Source: Bacteroidota bacterium
GTDB lineage: Bacteria; Bacteroidota; Bacteroidia; Chitinophagales; Chitinophagaceae
Direction: 5' to 3'
Assembly (NCBI GenBank): GCA_023424015.1
Contig: JAFAEM010000017.1
Span: forward strand, 62,001 to 126,000
DNA: 64,000 bases
The translations under genes were made by a program, and so were the position numbers. The notes beneath the pieces are model-generated. The model had not been told where the DNA came from. It worked only from the letters and a program-made list of their open reading frames with translations, and ran no database searches. How positions within the stretch are numbered: the stretch's first letter is position 1; each line of letters starts with the position of its first letter. Positions 42,101-49,511 of the stretch are shown here, piece by piece.

Positions 42101-42965
42101 CCCGCAAGATTTCTATCACACCCCGGTTGCCTGGCAGGTGAGCTGCACCTACACCTACAAAAAGTGACTGACCTGAGCGTAGTATCGAGTCGATAGATGA
42201 AGCCTGTATCTCATTACGACGATACAGGAATTTTTCGTCAAAGGCTGGCGAAAAACTATTGTATTTATTGATGGAGTCGAGCCAGTCGAGGTTGCCGCTG
42301 CGATATGCTTCCTGTAGTTTGTTGAACGAATAACTGTTTTCGCTATCGTAACTGCGTTCTTTTATTTGCCTGTCTTTAGCCGCATCTTTATAGGCTTCCA
42401 TCATCAGCTTCATACTTTCCGCGTACTTCTCGACACCAGCGACTTTCTTTCCCCATTTTTTGCCACACTGGTAGATATACATATCGAGGTAAGTATCTTC
42501 TTCGAAGTCGCTGGATTCGTTACCATAGGAACGATACAATAAGTTGTTGATCGCAGAGGGGTTGCTATACAATGCCCTCGCAATTTTTTTATCGTACTTA
42601 TAAAACTTAAGTGTATTAAGCCGGAGATATTCATTGGGAAGCTCTACATAATTGGATCCTGCATAGCCAGCGTAATTCCGAAAACCATATTCCATTTCGT
42701 AATTGCTCATATCCTCCTGCCAGGATTCGGGATTTGTTTCGAGTGCCACCACATCGGCATTGCGGATACCCAGGAAGAAAGAATCTGCCAGGTGAAACGC
42801 CAGTTTGCTGCTGACATGCATGGTACCGAAAAGATAGGATGGCTTATTAAGCCCATTTCCGGTGATCTCCCACAACAGGCTTGGGTATTTCCTGGGCTTT
42901 ATTTTAGATTGGGCGGTTAACAAAAATGGCAATAAAATCAGCCCCAGTATGAATATCCTCCTCAT
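39165..42965 (-). CDS. Very large TraB/GumN-family protein
   Basis: A 1266-residue exported protein (signal peptide to about residue 19). The first 300 residues are a TraB/GumN domain: SYLFGTMHV (His), VALETNPES, and GAAHLPGNRGVIEILREQGY. After it come at least three similar beta-rich segments (around 320-440, 460-610 and 640-790), each with a YTLVAFG- or YNIFVMP-like strand and a FFSSIQLK/FLDSFVIK-like end. The last 450 residues are mostly helical and charged. TraB/GumN domains are related to Tiki proteases; family members are usually near 300 residues, so this long form is unusual. Localisation: periplasm or outer surface. Confidence 0.85.
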   Translation of the reverse strand: MRRIFILGLILLPFLLTAQSKIKPRKYPSLLWEITGNGLNKPSYLFGTMHVSSKLAFHLADSFFLGIRNADVVALETNPESWQEDMSNYEMEYGFRNYAGYAGSNYVELPNEYLRLNTLKFYKYDKKIARALYSNPSAINNLLYRSYGNESSDFEEDTYLDMYIYQCGKKWGKKVAGVEKYAESMKLMMEAYKDAAKDRQIKERSYDSENSYSFNKLQEAYRSGNLDWLDSINKYNSFSPAFDEKFLYRRNEIQASSIDSILRSGQSLFVGVGAAHLPGNRGVIEILREQGYKLRPVKMGARDSQHKNQVEKVRVPVKFSTQVPDDSLFKVSIPGKFYKFGEDPSLDQRQYADMANGSYYMVTRILTNGWMWGHSTDKVYSTIDSLLYENIPGRIISRQKITRNGYKGIDITNKTRRGDVQRYNIFVMPFEVVIFKMSGTGDYVLKGEEASKFFSSIQLKGYTSDVTTKWKTYSPPYGGFAIDLPHAPHVSNDGSWIFDAGDPVSGANFRVIRTDIHNYNFAEEDSFDLELMAESFESSEFIDKAESHYALTHQGYPALDGRYKAKNGSVFLTRFIIQGPHYYTLVAFGRKETPSMKKFLDSFVIKPYYYDNATTRRDTSLYFTVNSPVFPNETKEKLGLPRFNDEEDDESREDARLEDGAFRSTVIAHDSTGEKIYVSFFKMSRYQQVKDSAKLEKESPVFFSDSSGIVRKRKDFELPGGIKVWETVLSDTGSSRTIWSKTYYKNGIGYALMTQSDTLSKPSVFVKTFFESFQPVDSLKGLDPFAKKSKLFFDDFTSDDTTVHKRAVKGIHTVGLDSADLPQLKAIINSLDWKEKKYLEVKKDLVGKLEDIKTKTSSDYLRQLYYAAGDTVELQYKVLETLLEQQTSYAFNLFRGIMENDPPVLETSTGRSRDLLDRYYREIGLKAGWQSPGDASFLGVLRDSLQLTAGIFQGLLPLINIDDYKADMMSLLAELIDSNLVHKNDYDFYFSKFLVEARQELKKQSIAEKRKAIERAEKEKLDRKTIELLTDDADSPANEKLDLYTVLLMPYWDSNPTVKTFFNQVFSTNDRRLKYNTMMLMLRNQKPFNDSLINYFAVMDEYRYGLFTDLEKLGKQNLFPAKVKGHVEMAKSRLLYESWSEKPDSLLFLEKLPATVRNEKGYIYFFKYKSKKDDAFWKLASVGLVPDQPGVYKYKSAPRSTNDYSPYRSRNIDPMDYTEFSDTRISDETSLDEQLRKELKRLLYSRRKSAREFYDKSEGNPYAGIQ

Positions 42966-43094
42966 AATTTCTTCTTTCAGTGGCAGGTAAAATACTACAT
43001 TCTCACTTAAACCGGGACTCTTAGCGCTGCTTTCCTGAAACTGCCCATTTGAAAAAATATTGCGCGGATGCGGTCAAATCTGCCGTTAAATCTT

Positions 43095-43102
43095 TACCTT
43101 TG
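43095..43102 (+). promoter_or_regulatory. Promoter box of queA
   Basis: TACCTTTG, an exact match to TAnnTTTG, 158 bases before the queA ATG. The long untranslated leader that results carries the structured element at 43116-43195. Confidence 0.5.
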
Positions 43103-43115
43103 CCAGCTTTTATAG

Positions 43116-43195
43116 CTGTCGCATGACAGATCCCGGTGCCGTAAGACCGGGGATTGCCGCTCCGACTGATCCTGCAGCAACCTGTCTGCCCGGAG
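43116..43195 (+). promoter_or_regulatory. Structured leader of queA, three hairpins
   Basis: Hairpin 1: CTGTC GCAT GACAG (43116-43129). Hairpin 2: ATCCCGGT, loop GCCGTAAG, ACCGGGGAT (43130-43154), one bulged G. Hairpin 3: CTCCG (43160-43164) with CGGAG (43191-43195). A second CTGTC at 43182-43186 inside hairpin 3 could pair with GACAG of hairpin 1, so two folds compete. It does not resemble the preQ1-I, preQ1-II, SAM-I, cobalamin or THF aptamers I know. Confidence 0.5.
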
Positions 43196-43259
43196 ACGAA
43201 CAACCCCCTCTATATTCCGGTGTATGTCGTGGGCCTTTTATAAACCACAAAATTCATCA

Positions 43260-44309
43260 ATGAAGCTCTCACAATTCCGTTTCGACCTGCCCTTAAACCT
43301 CATTGCCCAAAACCCCGCCAAAAAACGTGAAGACGCCAGAATGATGGTGGTTCATCGTCATACCGGCCAGATTGAAAACAAACATTTCCGTGATATCCTG
43401 GATTATTTTGATGATAAGGATGTTTTTGCGGTTAATAATACAAAAGTATTTCCTGCCCGTATGTACGGTAGAAAGGAAAAAACAGGCGCCAAGATCGAGG
43501 TGTTTTTGCTTAGAGAGTTAAATCGTCCCAACCGTCTCTGGGATGTGATCGTAGACCCTGCCCGTAAGATCCGCGTGGGCAACAAACTGTATTTTGGCGA
43601 CCAGGAAGACCTGGTAGCTGAAGTGATCGACAATACCACCAGCCGCGGTCGTACTATCCGTTTCCTGTGGGAAGGTTCGGAAGAAGGTTTCCGCGCACAA
43701 TTGGAAGCGCTGGGCGAAACACCCTTGCCAAAGTATATCAAACGCAAACCCGACGAAGAAGATAAAGAGCGCTACCAGACTGTTTATGCCAAGCACGAAG
43801 GCGCTGTGGCCGCCCCAACCGCGGGACTCCATTTCAGCCGTGAGCTGATCAAGCGCCTGGAAATAAAAGGTATCCGTTTTGCCGAAGTTACCCTTCATAC
43901 TGGCCTTGGTACCTTTAGGCCTATAGAAGTGGAGGACCTGAGCAAACATAAAATGGATGCTGAGTACTATAATATCGACGAAACCGCCTGCAAGATCGTT
44001 AACCGCGCAAAGGAGTACGGACATCGAATCTGTTCGGTAGGTACTACTACAATGAGAGCGCTGGAATCTTCATTTACCGCACAAAAACTGCTGAAGCCAT
44101 CCGAAGGATGGACTAATATGTTTATTCACCCGCCTTATGAGTTTAATATTGCGGATTCACTGGTCACCAATTTTCATTTACCTAAAACCAGCCTGTTGAT
44201 CATGACCTGCGCCTTCGCCGGTTATGAACTGACCATGGAAGCTTATAAAAAAGCGATCAAGGACAAGTACCGGTTTTTCAGTTATGGGGATGCATTGCTG
44301 GTTGTTTAG
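43260..44309 (+). CDS. queA: S-adenosylmethionine:tRNA ribosyltransferase-isomerase
   Basis: A 349-residue enzyme of queuosine synthesis that adds the ribosyl part of SAM to preQ1 in tRNA. Family markers: FRFDLPLNLIAQNPAKKREDARMMV, NNTKVFPARM, HEGAVAAPTAGLHFS, HTGLGTFRP and GTTTMRALES, with FHLPKTSLLIM near the end. The ATG at 43260 gives the normal start MKLSQFRFDLP; the open frame runs 12 codons further up but relatives lack it. A structured leader precedes it. Confidence 0.96.
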   Translation: MKLSQFRFDLPLNLIAQNPAKKREDARMMVVHRHTGQIENKHFRDILDYFDDKDVFAVNNTKVFPARMYGRKEKTGAKIEVFLLRELNRPNRLWDVIVDPARKIRVGNKLYFGDQEDLVAEVIDNTTSRGRTIRFLWEGSEEGFRAQLEALGETPLPKYIKRKPDEEDKERYQTVYAKHEGAVAAPTAGLHFSRELIKRLEIKGIRFAEVTLHTGLGTFRPIEVEDLSKHKMDAEYYNIDETACKIVNRAKEYGHRICSVGTTTMRALESSFTAQKLLKPSEGWTNMFIHPPYEFNIADSLVTNFHLPKTSLLIMTCAFAGYELTMEAYKKAIKDKYRFFSYGDALLVV

Positions 44310-44428
44310 TCTTAAAGGGATTAGGAATTTAGGCCTGGTAGCTATCGGGTTTGGAATTTCGTCTGTCAAATACTGTTTTCAAGCCTGGAGATATCGGAAA
44401 ATGAGATGATTTAGCTTCGATGGTGAAG
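44310..44428. other. Non-coding spacer before the 106-bp repeats
   Basis: No gene or known repeat seen. Some phrases (GGCCTGGTAGCTATCGGG and TCTGTCAAATACTG) resemble parts of the following repeat, so it may be an older, decayed unit. Confidence 0.35.
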
Positions 44429-44800
44429 CCTTGACAGACACTTAAAGCTTCTGACATCTAGTAGCGAAATTTCCTGGGAAAACCTCGGGTAAAACACGTG
44501 TTGAAACGTTATTTTATCGGGGATGAATTTCTGGCCTTGTCAGACACTTAAAGCTTCTGACATCTGGTAGCGAAATTTCCTGGGAAAACCGCGGGTAAAA
44601 CACGTGTTGAAACGTTTTTTTATCGGGGATTAATTTCAGGCCTTGTCAGACACTTAAAGCTTCTGACATCTGGTAGTGCAAATTCCTGAGGAAACCATGA
44701 GTAAAACACGGATCAAAAACGTAATTTTCATTGGGGCTGGTTTGAAAACCAACTTAAATGTTTAAAGCCTCTTACATCAAGTGCATAAATTACTGGGTTG
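44429..44800. repeat. 106-bp tandem repeat, three units plus a decayed fourth
   Basis: Units start at 44429, 44535 and 44641, exactly 106 bases apart; a diverged part-copy starts near 44747. Units 1 and 2 differ at few positions, unit 3 diverges after its first 60 bases. Each of units 1 and 2 has three palindromic parts: GTCAGA..TCTGAC (intact in unit 2 and unit 3), TTTCC TG GGAAA, and the perfect 10-mer AACACGTGTT. The array ends next to the start of an A/T-rich orphan gene. Confidence 0.9.
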
Positions 44801-44819
44801 CACGAAATTTCTCCTCTAT

Positions 44820-45344
44820 ATGACGTATGAAGATTTTAAAAAGGTTACTAAACGCAAAAATGTATTTGATAAATATTGGCATTACATTGTAGCAATTTCA
44901 TTTGGATTGTTTTTCCTGTTTGGGCTTTATTATATCACTTTTATAAATCCAGATAAATTTCGTCACACTTACTTTGTTGTGTATCCAGTCGTCACTATAC
45001 TTCTAATAATTTGTTGTCTATCTGCGTTTCGCCTACTTCCTAATAGGTATAAAATAATTGATATTTATTCATCCAAAAAGTTGTTTGAAAAAGAAAAAAT
45101 TGCCTCGTCGATTGCATCGGAATATTGTGGTTTTTATTTCGAGACTAAAACAAATTACTTTGTAGGTCAACTGAAACGAAGATGGTGGCAATCAAAATAT
45201 ACGTTACACTTTTTCTATAACGATCATCTTTTTGCGTTTAGCTTGCAAGGCCATGATTCGGATGGAGGTTGGATTGATTTTGGAGAAACTGAGAGAAAGA
45301 GAAAAAAGATTAGAGAGCATATTGAAAAGTTGATTAGTGTATAA
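44820..45344 (+). CDS. A/T-rich hypothetical membrane protein
   Basis: A 174-residue protein from the ATG at 44820 (MTYEDFKKVTKRKNVFDKYW). Two transmembrane segments (about 24-45 and 55-75) are followed by a soluble tail with YFETKTNYFVGQLKRRWWQSKYTLHFFYNDHLFAFSLQG and a basic end (RKRKKIREHIEK). GC content is 31% over three counted 60-base lines (44881-45060), well below its neighbours, which suggests recent acquisition. No family recognised. The upstream frame start at 44781 lies inside the repeat array. Confidence 0.6.
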   Translation: MTYEDFKKVTKRKNVFDKYWHYIVAISFGLFFLFGLYYITFINPDKFRHTYFVVYPVVTILLIICCLSAFRLLPNRYKIIDIYSSKKLFEKEKIASSIASEYCGFYFETKTNYFVGQLKRRWWQSKYTLHFFYNDHLFAFSLQGHDSDGGWIDFGETERKRKKIREHIEKLISV

Positions 45345-45486
45345 AACTGCCTGCAACGTCCAATATGACGTAAGCCTGTCCGTCAATATTTATCAGATTA
45401 TTAAGTTTCATCAGCTAGTTTCAAATTCGAGCCGCTAAGTCCATTATAAAAAAAGCGAAGCTACAGCGTTTTTTCGGAGCCTAAAC

Positions 45487-46086
45487 TCACCAAAACATAT
45501 TCTTCTTTTTTTTATAAACATACTGGTCGCCCTGTAGCATCGGGTGCTTACCCTTGAGTCCTGAATCCGTGATACTCAGCCTGAAGTCCACAAAAAAATA
45601 TTCCATGATCCAGGGCTCAAACCGGAACTCAAAATAGTTGTGTGAAGAAGATTCGATATTAAACACCGAAACACGTTCAGCGCTAAATTCAGAGATCAGC
45701 GCGATACTTGTCACGTCCTGTTTTGGAAAATAAATAAACCCTTTCTCATCTGCCTGGTACCACGATCCACGCTCTCCCCTTTTGATACTGCCCGCTACGA
45801 ACCTTAAAATATTCTCGTTCTTATCTGTAACTCGAATGGCAACAAAGTTATTATTGGTGGCGGTGCTTCCGTTAAATGCAAAATCCTGTCCCGGCCAGGC
45901 GCGACTGTGAAAGGAGATCTCGCTGCCCTCAATGGCCCATTTGCCTGCTCCATAACGGTCAAGGGCACCATGACTCAGGAAAAACTGGAAGACCTGGTCG
46001 GAATGGATACGGAAGCCCGACTCCACCTCGTGAACATCTCGCAGATAATATGTACCGGGAAGATTCTCCAGAGGTTTTAAATTCAT
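45487..46086 (-). CDS. Conserved hypothetical protein
   Basis: A 199-residue soluble protein from the second in-frame ATG (MNLKPLENLPGTYYLRDVHEVESGF); the longer frame to 46113 adds nine hydrophobic residues without a usable signal sequence. It reads as a beta-rich, lipocalin-like chain (GKWAIEGSEISFHSRAWPGQDFAF, FVAIRVTDKNENILRFVAGS). It ends in a basic stretch (YKKKKNMFW). I do not recognise the family. It is transcribed away from the alpha-oxoamine synthase gene. Confidence 0.6.
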   Translation of the reverse strand: MNLKPLENLPGTYYLRDVHEVESGFRIHSDQVFQFFLSHGALDRYGAGKWAIEGSEISFHSRAWPGQDFAFNGSTATNNNFVAIRVTDKNENILRFVAGSIKRGERGSWYQADEKGFIYFPKQDVTSIALISEFSAERVSVFNIESSSHNYFEFRFEPWIMEYFFVDFRLSITDSGLKGKHPMLQGDQYVYKKKKNMFW

Positions 46087-46127
46087 AAACATTAAGATAC
46101 AACATATTAACACATGATTTACCCCTA

Positions 46128-46158
46128 TTTGAACCTGCCTTTCAAACCCTTACCTTTG
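46128..46158 (+). promoter_or_regulatory. Bacteroidota promoter (TTTG-N19-TACCTTTG)
   Basis: TTTG (46128-46131) and TACCTTTG (46151-46158) with 19 bases between, the best match to the phylum consensus in this window. Start of transcription would be near 46164, giving a leader of about 65 bases. Confidence 0.7.
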
Positions 46159-46228
46159 CGCAGTTTCACGCGGTTCCAGCAGTGATATAAGTGTAGCCGG
46201 GTGACCCGCACATCGACAACTTAATATT

Positions 46229-47497
46229 ATGGCAGATATATTTGATCGTTTATTGAAAAATTATGGCCCTATCGGCCAGCACAGGGAGAGAGCGCATGGT
46301 TATTTTGCCTTCCCAAAACTGGAAGGTGAAATAAACAGCCGGATGAAATTCCGCGGAAAAGACATGATCGTCTGGAGTCTTAACAACTATCTCGGTCTTG
46401 CCAACCATCCCGAAGTTCGAAAAGCGGATGCGGATGCCGCGGCCAAATACGGGCTTGCTTTGCCCATGGGTGCCCGCATGATGAGCGGTAATAGCAATTT
46501 TCACGAACAACTCGAAGCAGAATTAGCTGCTTTCGAACAAAAAGAAGACGCCATCCTGGTCAATTTCGGTTACCAGGGTATGGTGAGTTTGATCGATGCA
46601 TTGTGCGGCCGTCATGATGTAATAGTTTATGACGCGGAAAGTCATGCCTGCATCATCGATGGGGTACGGTTACACCCCGGCCACCGTTATGTTTTTAAGC
46701 ACAACGATATTGAAGATTTTGAAAAACAGTTACAGCGCGCCACCACCCTGATCGAAAAACAAAATGCCGGTGGTATTCTTGTAATCACGGAAGGCGTATT
46801 CGGTATGGCCGGCGACCAGGGTAAACTGGTTGAGATTGCATCCCTCAAAAACAAATATCAGTTTCGACTTCTTGTAGACGATGCCCATGGCTTTGGCACT
46901 TTGGGAAAAACGGGTGCCGGCGCCGGTGAAGAACAGGGTGTGCAGGATAAGATCGACCTGTATTTCTCAACTTTTGCAAAATCAATGGCCTCGATCGGAG
47001 CTTTTATCGCCGGCGATCGTAAGATCATAGATTATATACGCTATAACATCCGCTCGCAGATATTTGCGAAAAGTCTTCCAATGCCGCTGGTGATAGGTAA
47101 CCTGAAAAGACTTGAATTGTTGCGCACACAGCCGCAGTTAAAAGATAAGCTTTGGGAAAACGCTCTCAAACTTCAAAACGGCCTCAAAGAACGAGGTTTC
47201 GACATCGGCAATACAGATTCCGTGGTAACTCCGGTATATATGAAGGGTGGCGTGGAAGAAGCTACTGCTATGGTTATGGACTTGCGTGAGAACTACAGGA
47301 TATTCTGCTCCATCGTAGTGTACCCGGTCATTCCCAAAGGACATATCATCTACCGACTGATCCCAACAGCGGTTCACACCGATGAGGACATCGAAGAAAC
47401 ATTAAACGCTTTTTCAGTTACAAAAGAAAAACTGGACGCCGGCAAGTATAAGGCTGAAGCGATTCCGGATATGGCTGAAGTTAGTGCGAAGCGCTAG
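46229..47497 (+). CDS. Alpha-oxoamine synthase (serine palmitoyltransferase / cysteate acyltransferase / KBL-like)
   Basis: A 422-residue fold-I PLP enzyme. Markers are WSLNNYLGLANHP, GARMMSGNSNFHEQLE, DAESHACIIDGVRL, LVDDAHGFGTLG and the PLP Lys in STFAKSMASIGAF. Family members condense an amino acid with an acyl-CoA: glycine (2-amino-3-ketobutyrate ligase), alanine (BioF), serine (sphingolipids) or cysteate (sulfonolipids). No bio genes are near. In Bacteroidota the long N-terminal extension (MADIFDRLLKNYGPIG) fits the serine/cysteate lipid branch; the exact amino acid is undecided. Confidence 0.85.
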   Translation: MADIFDRLLKNYGPIGQHRERAHGYFAFPKLEGEINSRMKFRGKDMIVWSLNNYLGLANHPEVRKADADAAAKYGLALPMGARMMSGNSNFHEQLEAELAAFEQKEDAILVNFGYQGMVSLIDALCGRHDVIVYDAESHACIIDGVRLHPGHRYVFKHNDIEDFEKQLQRATTLIEKQNAGGILVITEGVFGMAGDQGKLVEIASLKNKYQFRLLVDDAHGFGTLGKTGAGAGEEQGVQDKIDLYFSTFAKSMASIGAFIAGDRKIIDYIRYNIRSQIFAKSLPMPLVIGNLKRLELLRTQPQLKDKLWENALKLQNGLKERGFDIGNTDSVVTPVYMKGGVEEATAMVMDLRENYRIFCSIVVYPVIPKGHIIYRLIPTAVHTDEDIEETLNAFSVTKEKLDAGKYKAEAIPDMAEVSAKR

Positions 47498-47567
47498 CAT
47501 TATTGGGGATTTGGAATTAGGGAGACCCTTTCCATAATCAGAGTCTCATACCTAATTCCAAGTCACT

Positions 47568-47880
47568 GCTGTCCGGAATAAATTCTGGATTGCTGTCAAA
47601 ACCTTTGACCCGCGCGGCTTCTATGACTTTTACTTTTACAGGGGCTTTGCTTTATTTTTCCTAAAGACTGTGCTCTTTGCTTGTCGTAGTTCAAATGTCC
47701 CGATGTGTCATGATACCATAGTGCACACAGCTTACAAAGTGGAGTATTAGCATCATGTTTTGTTCTCAATAGCAGATTTTTAACAGGTAGACGACTTTCG
47801 CTGTGCTCGCTGTGCCCGCCGTGGTTAATTGCACTCCAGAGTTCCCCGGACAATAATGATTCCAAGTTCCTAAATACTGA
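47568..47880. repeat. Dispersed ~0.3-kb repeat, copy 1
   Basis: Shares long stretches with 62339-62650 in the same order: GCTGTCCGGAATAAA, GTCAAAACCTTTGAC, CTTCTATGACTTTTAC, GTCGTAGTTCAAATG, GCTGTGCTCGC, CCGTGGTT. The segment 47570-47852 is bounded by TGTCCGG and its inverse CCGGACA, and ATTCCAAGT stands on both sides (about 47554 and 47869). An internal inverted repeat around ACCATAGTG.../...CCGTGGTT can fold. No frame is conserved between the copies. Confidence 0.85.
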
Positions 47881-47887
47881 TCCCGTC

Positions 47888-48802
47888 TCACTTCGTGATC
47901 ACGTAAATCACCGAGCTACATCGTTTCCTATCCGCCATCGCTTTCCAATTTGAGCGTAGCCCATTCCAGAAGGAAAATATCCAGTCTGATTTTGCGGGTC
48001 GGCCTTTACCTTCATTTCGATATTTACTGCTCATCAGGGAAATATAAAAACTGTCATACCACATCGGCAGGTATTGTGAGATCTTTAAGCCGTGTTTTGC
48101 CATAAGCTGTTCGACCGACCGGGGAGAGAAATGGTATAAATGTCGCGGTACATCGTAGGCGGCCCAGTTTTCAGCATATACCTCCGCGTCATGAGAAGTG
48201 TAATTGGGTACCGCGATAAACAGCTTGCCATTTTCACGAAGGACTGTTTTTAATTGTTGCAGGTAGTCATGCAGGTCATGCACATGTTCCAAAACATGCC
48301 AGAGTGTAATGGCATCAAAATGGGCGGCAGGTAAATTGAACAGTTGGCTTGTATCTGACATCTCAAGCCCATACAATTCCTTTGAAACCTTTCTCGCATC
48401 TGCATCCGGTTCCAGTCCCAACACGTCCCAACGGTGCTGCCTCATTTCATTAACGAAAGAACCGGTGCCGCTTCCCACATCCAGCAACATTCCACGTTCG
48501 AGCCCGGTTACCCTTTGAACAAGTTTCCTTTTTGAACTAAGTGTTCGCTTCCTGACAATATGATAAAGCCGGTTGATCAATCCCGACGCGGTATTGGTAT
48601 GTGAAATATAATTATCCGACTTATAATAAGGTGCTATCGCATTTACAGCCGGTACATCCTGTGTAAAACGCAGTGTGCAGTTTCCACATTCCAGGATTGT
48701 AAACGTTTCTCCACTTACGGTATGATCTTTAACCTGGAAAACATTTTTTAATGCTGTTGAAGCGCAGGCCGGGCATGATGTGTAGTGTATGAGATCGGTC
48801 AT
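47888..48802 (-). CDS. SAM-dependent methyltransferase with zinc ribbon
   Basis: A 304-residue class I methyltransferase. The N-terminus has a zinc ribbon (SCPACAS and ECGNCTLRF), typical of methyltransferases found with surface glycan or lipid genes. Motif I is LLDVGSGTGSFVNEM, then GLEPDADARKVSKELYG, HFDAITLWHVLEHVHDL and NGKLFIAVPNY. The C-terminal domain has PRHLYHFSPRSVEQLM. The substrate is unknown. It lies downstream of a heptamer array, 62 bases from the HU-CCDC81 gene upstream on the same strand. Confidence 0.88.
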   Translation of the reverse strand: MTDLIHYTSCPACASTALKNVFQVKDHTVSGETFTILECGNCTLRFTQDVPAVNAIAPYYKSDNYISHTNTASGLINRLYHIVRKRTLSSKRKLVQRVTGLERGMLLDVGSGTGSFVNEMRQHRWDVLGLEPDADARKVSKELYGLEMSDTSQLFNLPAAHFDAITLWHVLEHVHDLHDYLQQLKTVLRENGKLFIAVPNYTSHDAEVYAENWAAYDVPRHLYHFSPRSVEQLMAKHGLKISQYLPMWYDSFYISLMSSKYRNEGKGRPAKSDWIFSFWNGLRSNWKAMADRKRCSSVIYVITK

Positions 48803-48803
48803 A

Positions 48804-48862
48804 GTTTTGGATGCTGGATGCTGGATACTGGATGCTGGATACTGGATACTGGATGCTGGATG
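48804..48862. repeat. Heptamer array (ATGCTGG/ATACTGG)
   Basis: About eight 7-bp units in direct order between the methyltransferase start and the next gene's stop. It occupies almost the whole 62-base intergenic gap, so any promoter or leader of the methyltransferase must lie within or across it. Confidence 0.85.
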
Positions 48863-48864
48863 GA

Positions 48865-49509
48865 TCAGGGTTTCGGCTGGTAGGTTGGGGAAGCTTTTTG
48901 AGGTGTCAGTTGCTGTTGATTACCGACAGAAGAGGTTTTGACACCTTTTGTGGATAGGTAAACACCTATAAAGATAAATGCCAGCAAAGACACGATAAGC
49001 GCAATACCCCACCATTGAAACTTTCTTTCATGAGATGGCGAAAGTATTTCCTTCATCTGTGAAGATGTCTTCTCATCCTCACCGACCATCATCGTATGCT
49101 CTGCATTCTCCCTGATCACTTTTACAGCCGGAATAGGCACTCCGGCCTTCTTATCCTTCAGGACGGCTTCAAAACGAATTTCACCGGCCATACCTTTGCT
49201 AAATTCACCTACGCCTTCCCAAAGCAGCCTGTCACCCGCCAGCACCTTATTTTTTATATCAAATGAAAAATCATTGAATCGCTTTACTGCATCCAGTTCT
49301 GAGATTTCCAGCTTCGAAGCCAGCCAGTCAAAAACATTCTTGGATGCTGGTACATTACCGTGATGCAGGGCTATCGTATATGCCGGTGGTTCAGCTATCT
49401 TATTGACGAAATCAATATACGCAGGCTTTCTTTCAAGCAGGAAAGTGCCGATACCCGGCATACTCAGTTGCTTATGCAGGATGAGGTATTGATAAAGTTC
49501 CCCGTACAT
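48865..49509 (-). CDS. HU-CCDC81-like protein with one membrane segment
   Basis: A 214-residue protein. Residues 1-130 hold two HU-like halves of the bacterial CCDC81 type (MYGELYQYLILHKQLSMPGIGTFLLERKPAYIDF and LEISELDAVKRFNDFSFDIKNKVLAGDRLLWEGVGEF). A single transmembrane helix is at about 168-188 (WWGIALIVSLLAFIFIGVYL). After it comes a Pro/Gln-rich end. Domains of this kind are proposed to hold cytoskeletal or envelope complexes together. Same strand and 2 bases from the barrel gene; part of the TPR/barrel operon. Confidence 0.75.
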   Translation of the reverse strand: MYGELYQYLILHKQLSMPGIGTFLLERKPAYIDFVNKIAEPPAYTIALHHGNVPASKNVFDWLASKLEISELDAVKRFNDFSFDIKNKVLAGDRLLWEGVGEFSKGMAGEIRFEAVLKDKKAGVPIPAVKVIRENAEHTMMVGEDEKTSSQMKEILSPSHERKFQWWGIALIVSLLAFIFIGVYLSTKGVKTSSVGNQQQLTPQKASPTYQPKP

Positions 49510-49511
49510 CT

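Noticed and set aside
43116..43195. preQ1, SAM-I, cobalamin or THF riboswitch
   Set aside because: None of their conserved blocks (for example the GATGAAACC of SAM-I or the GCTGCCCCCGCAAC-type box of cobalamin) is present.
44429..44800. CRISPR array or coding repeats
   Set aside because: The whole 106-bp unit repeats; no spacers. No frame stays open across the units.
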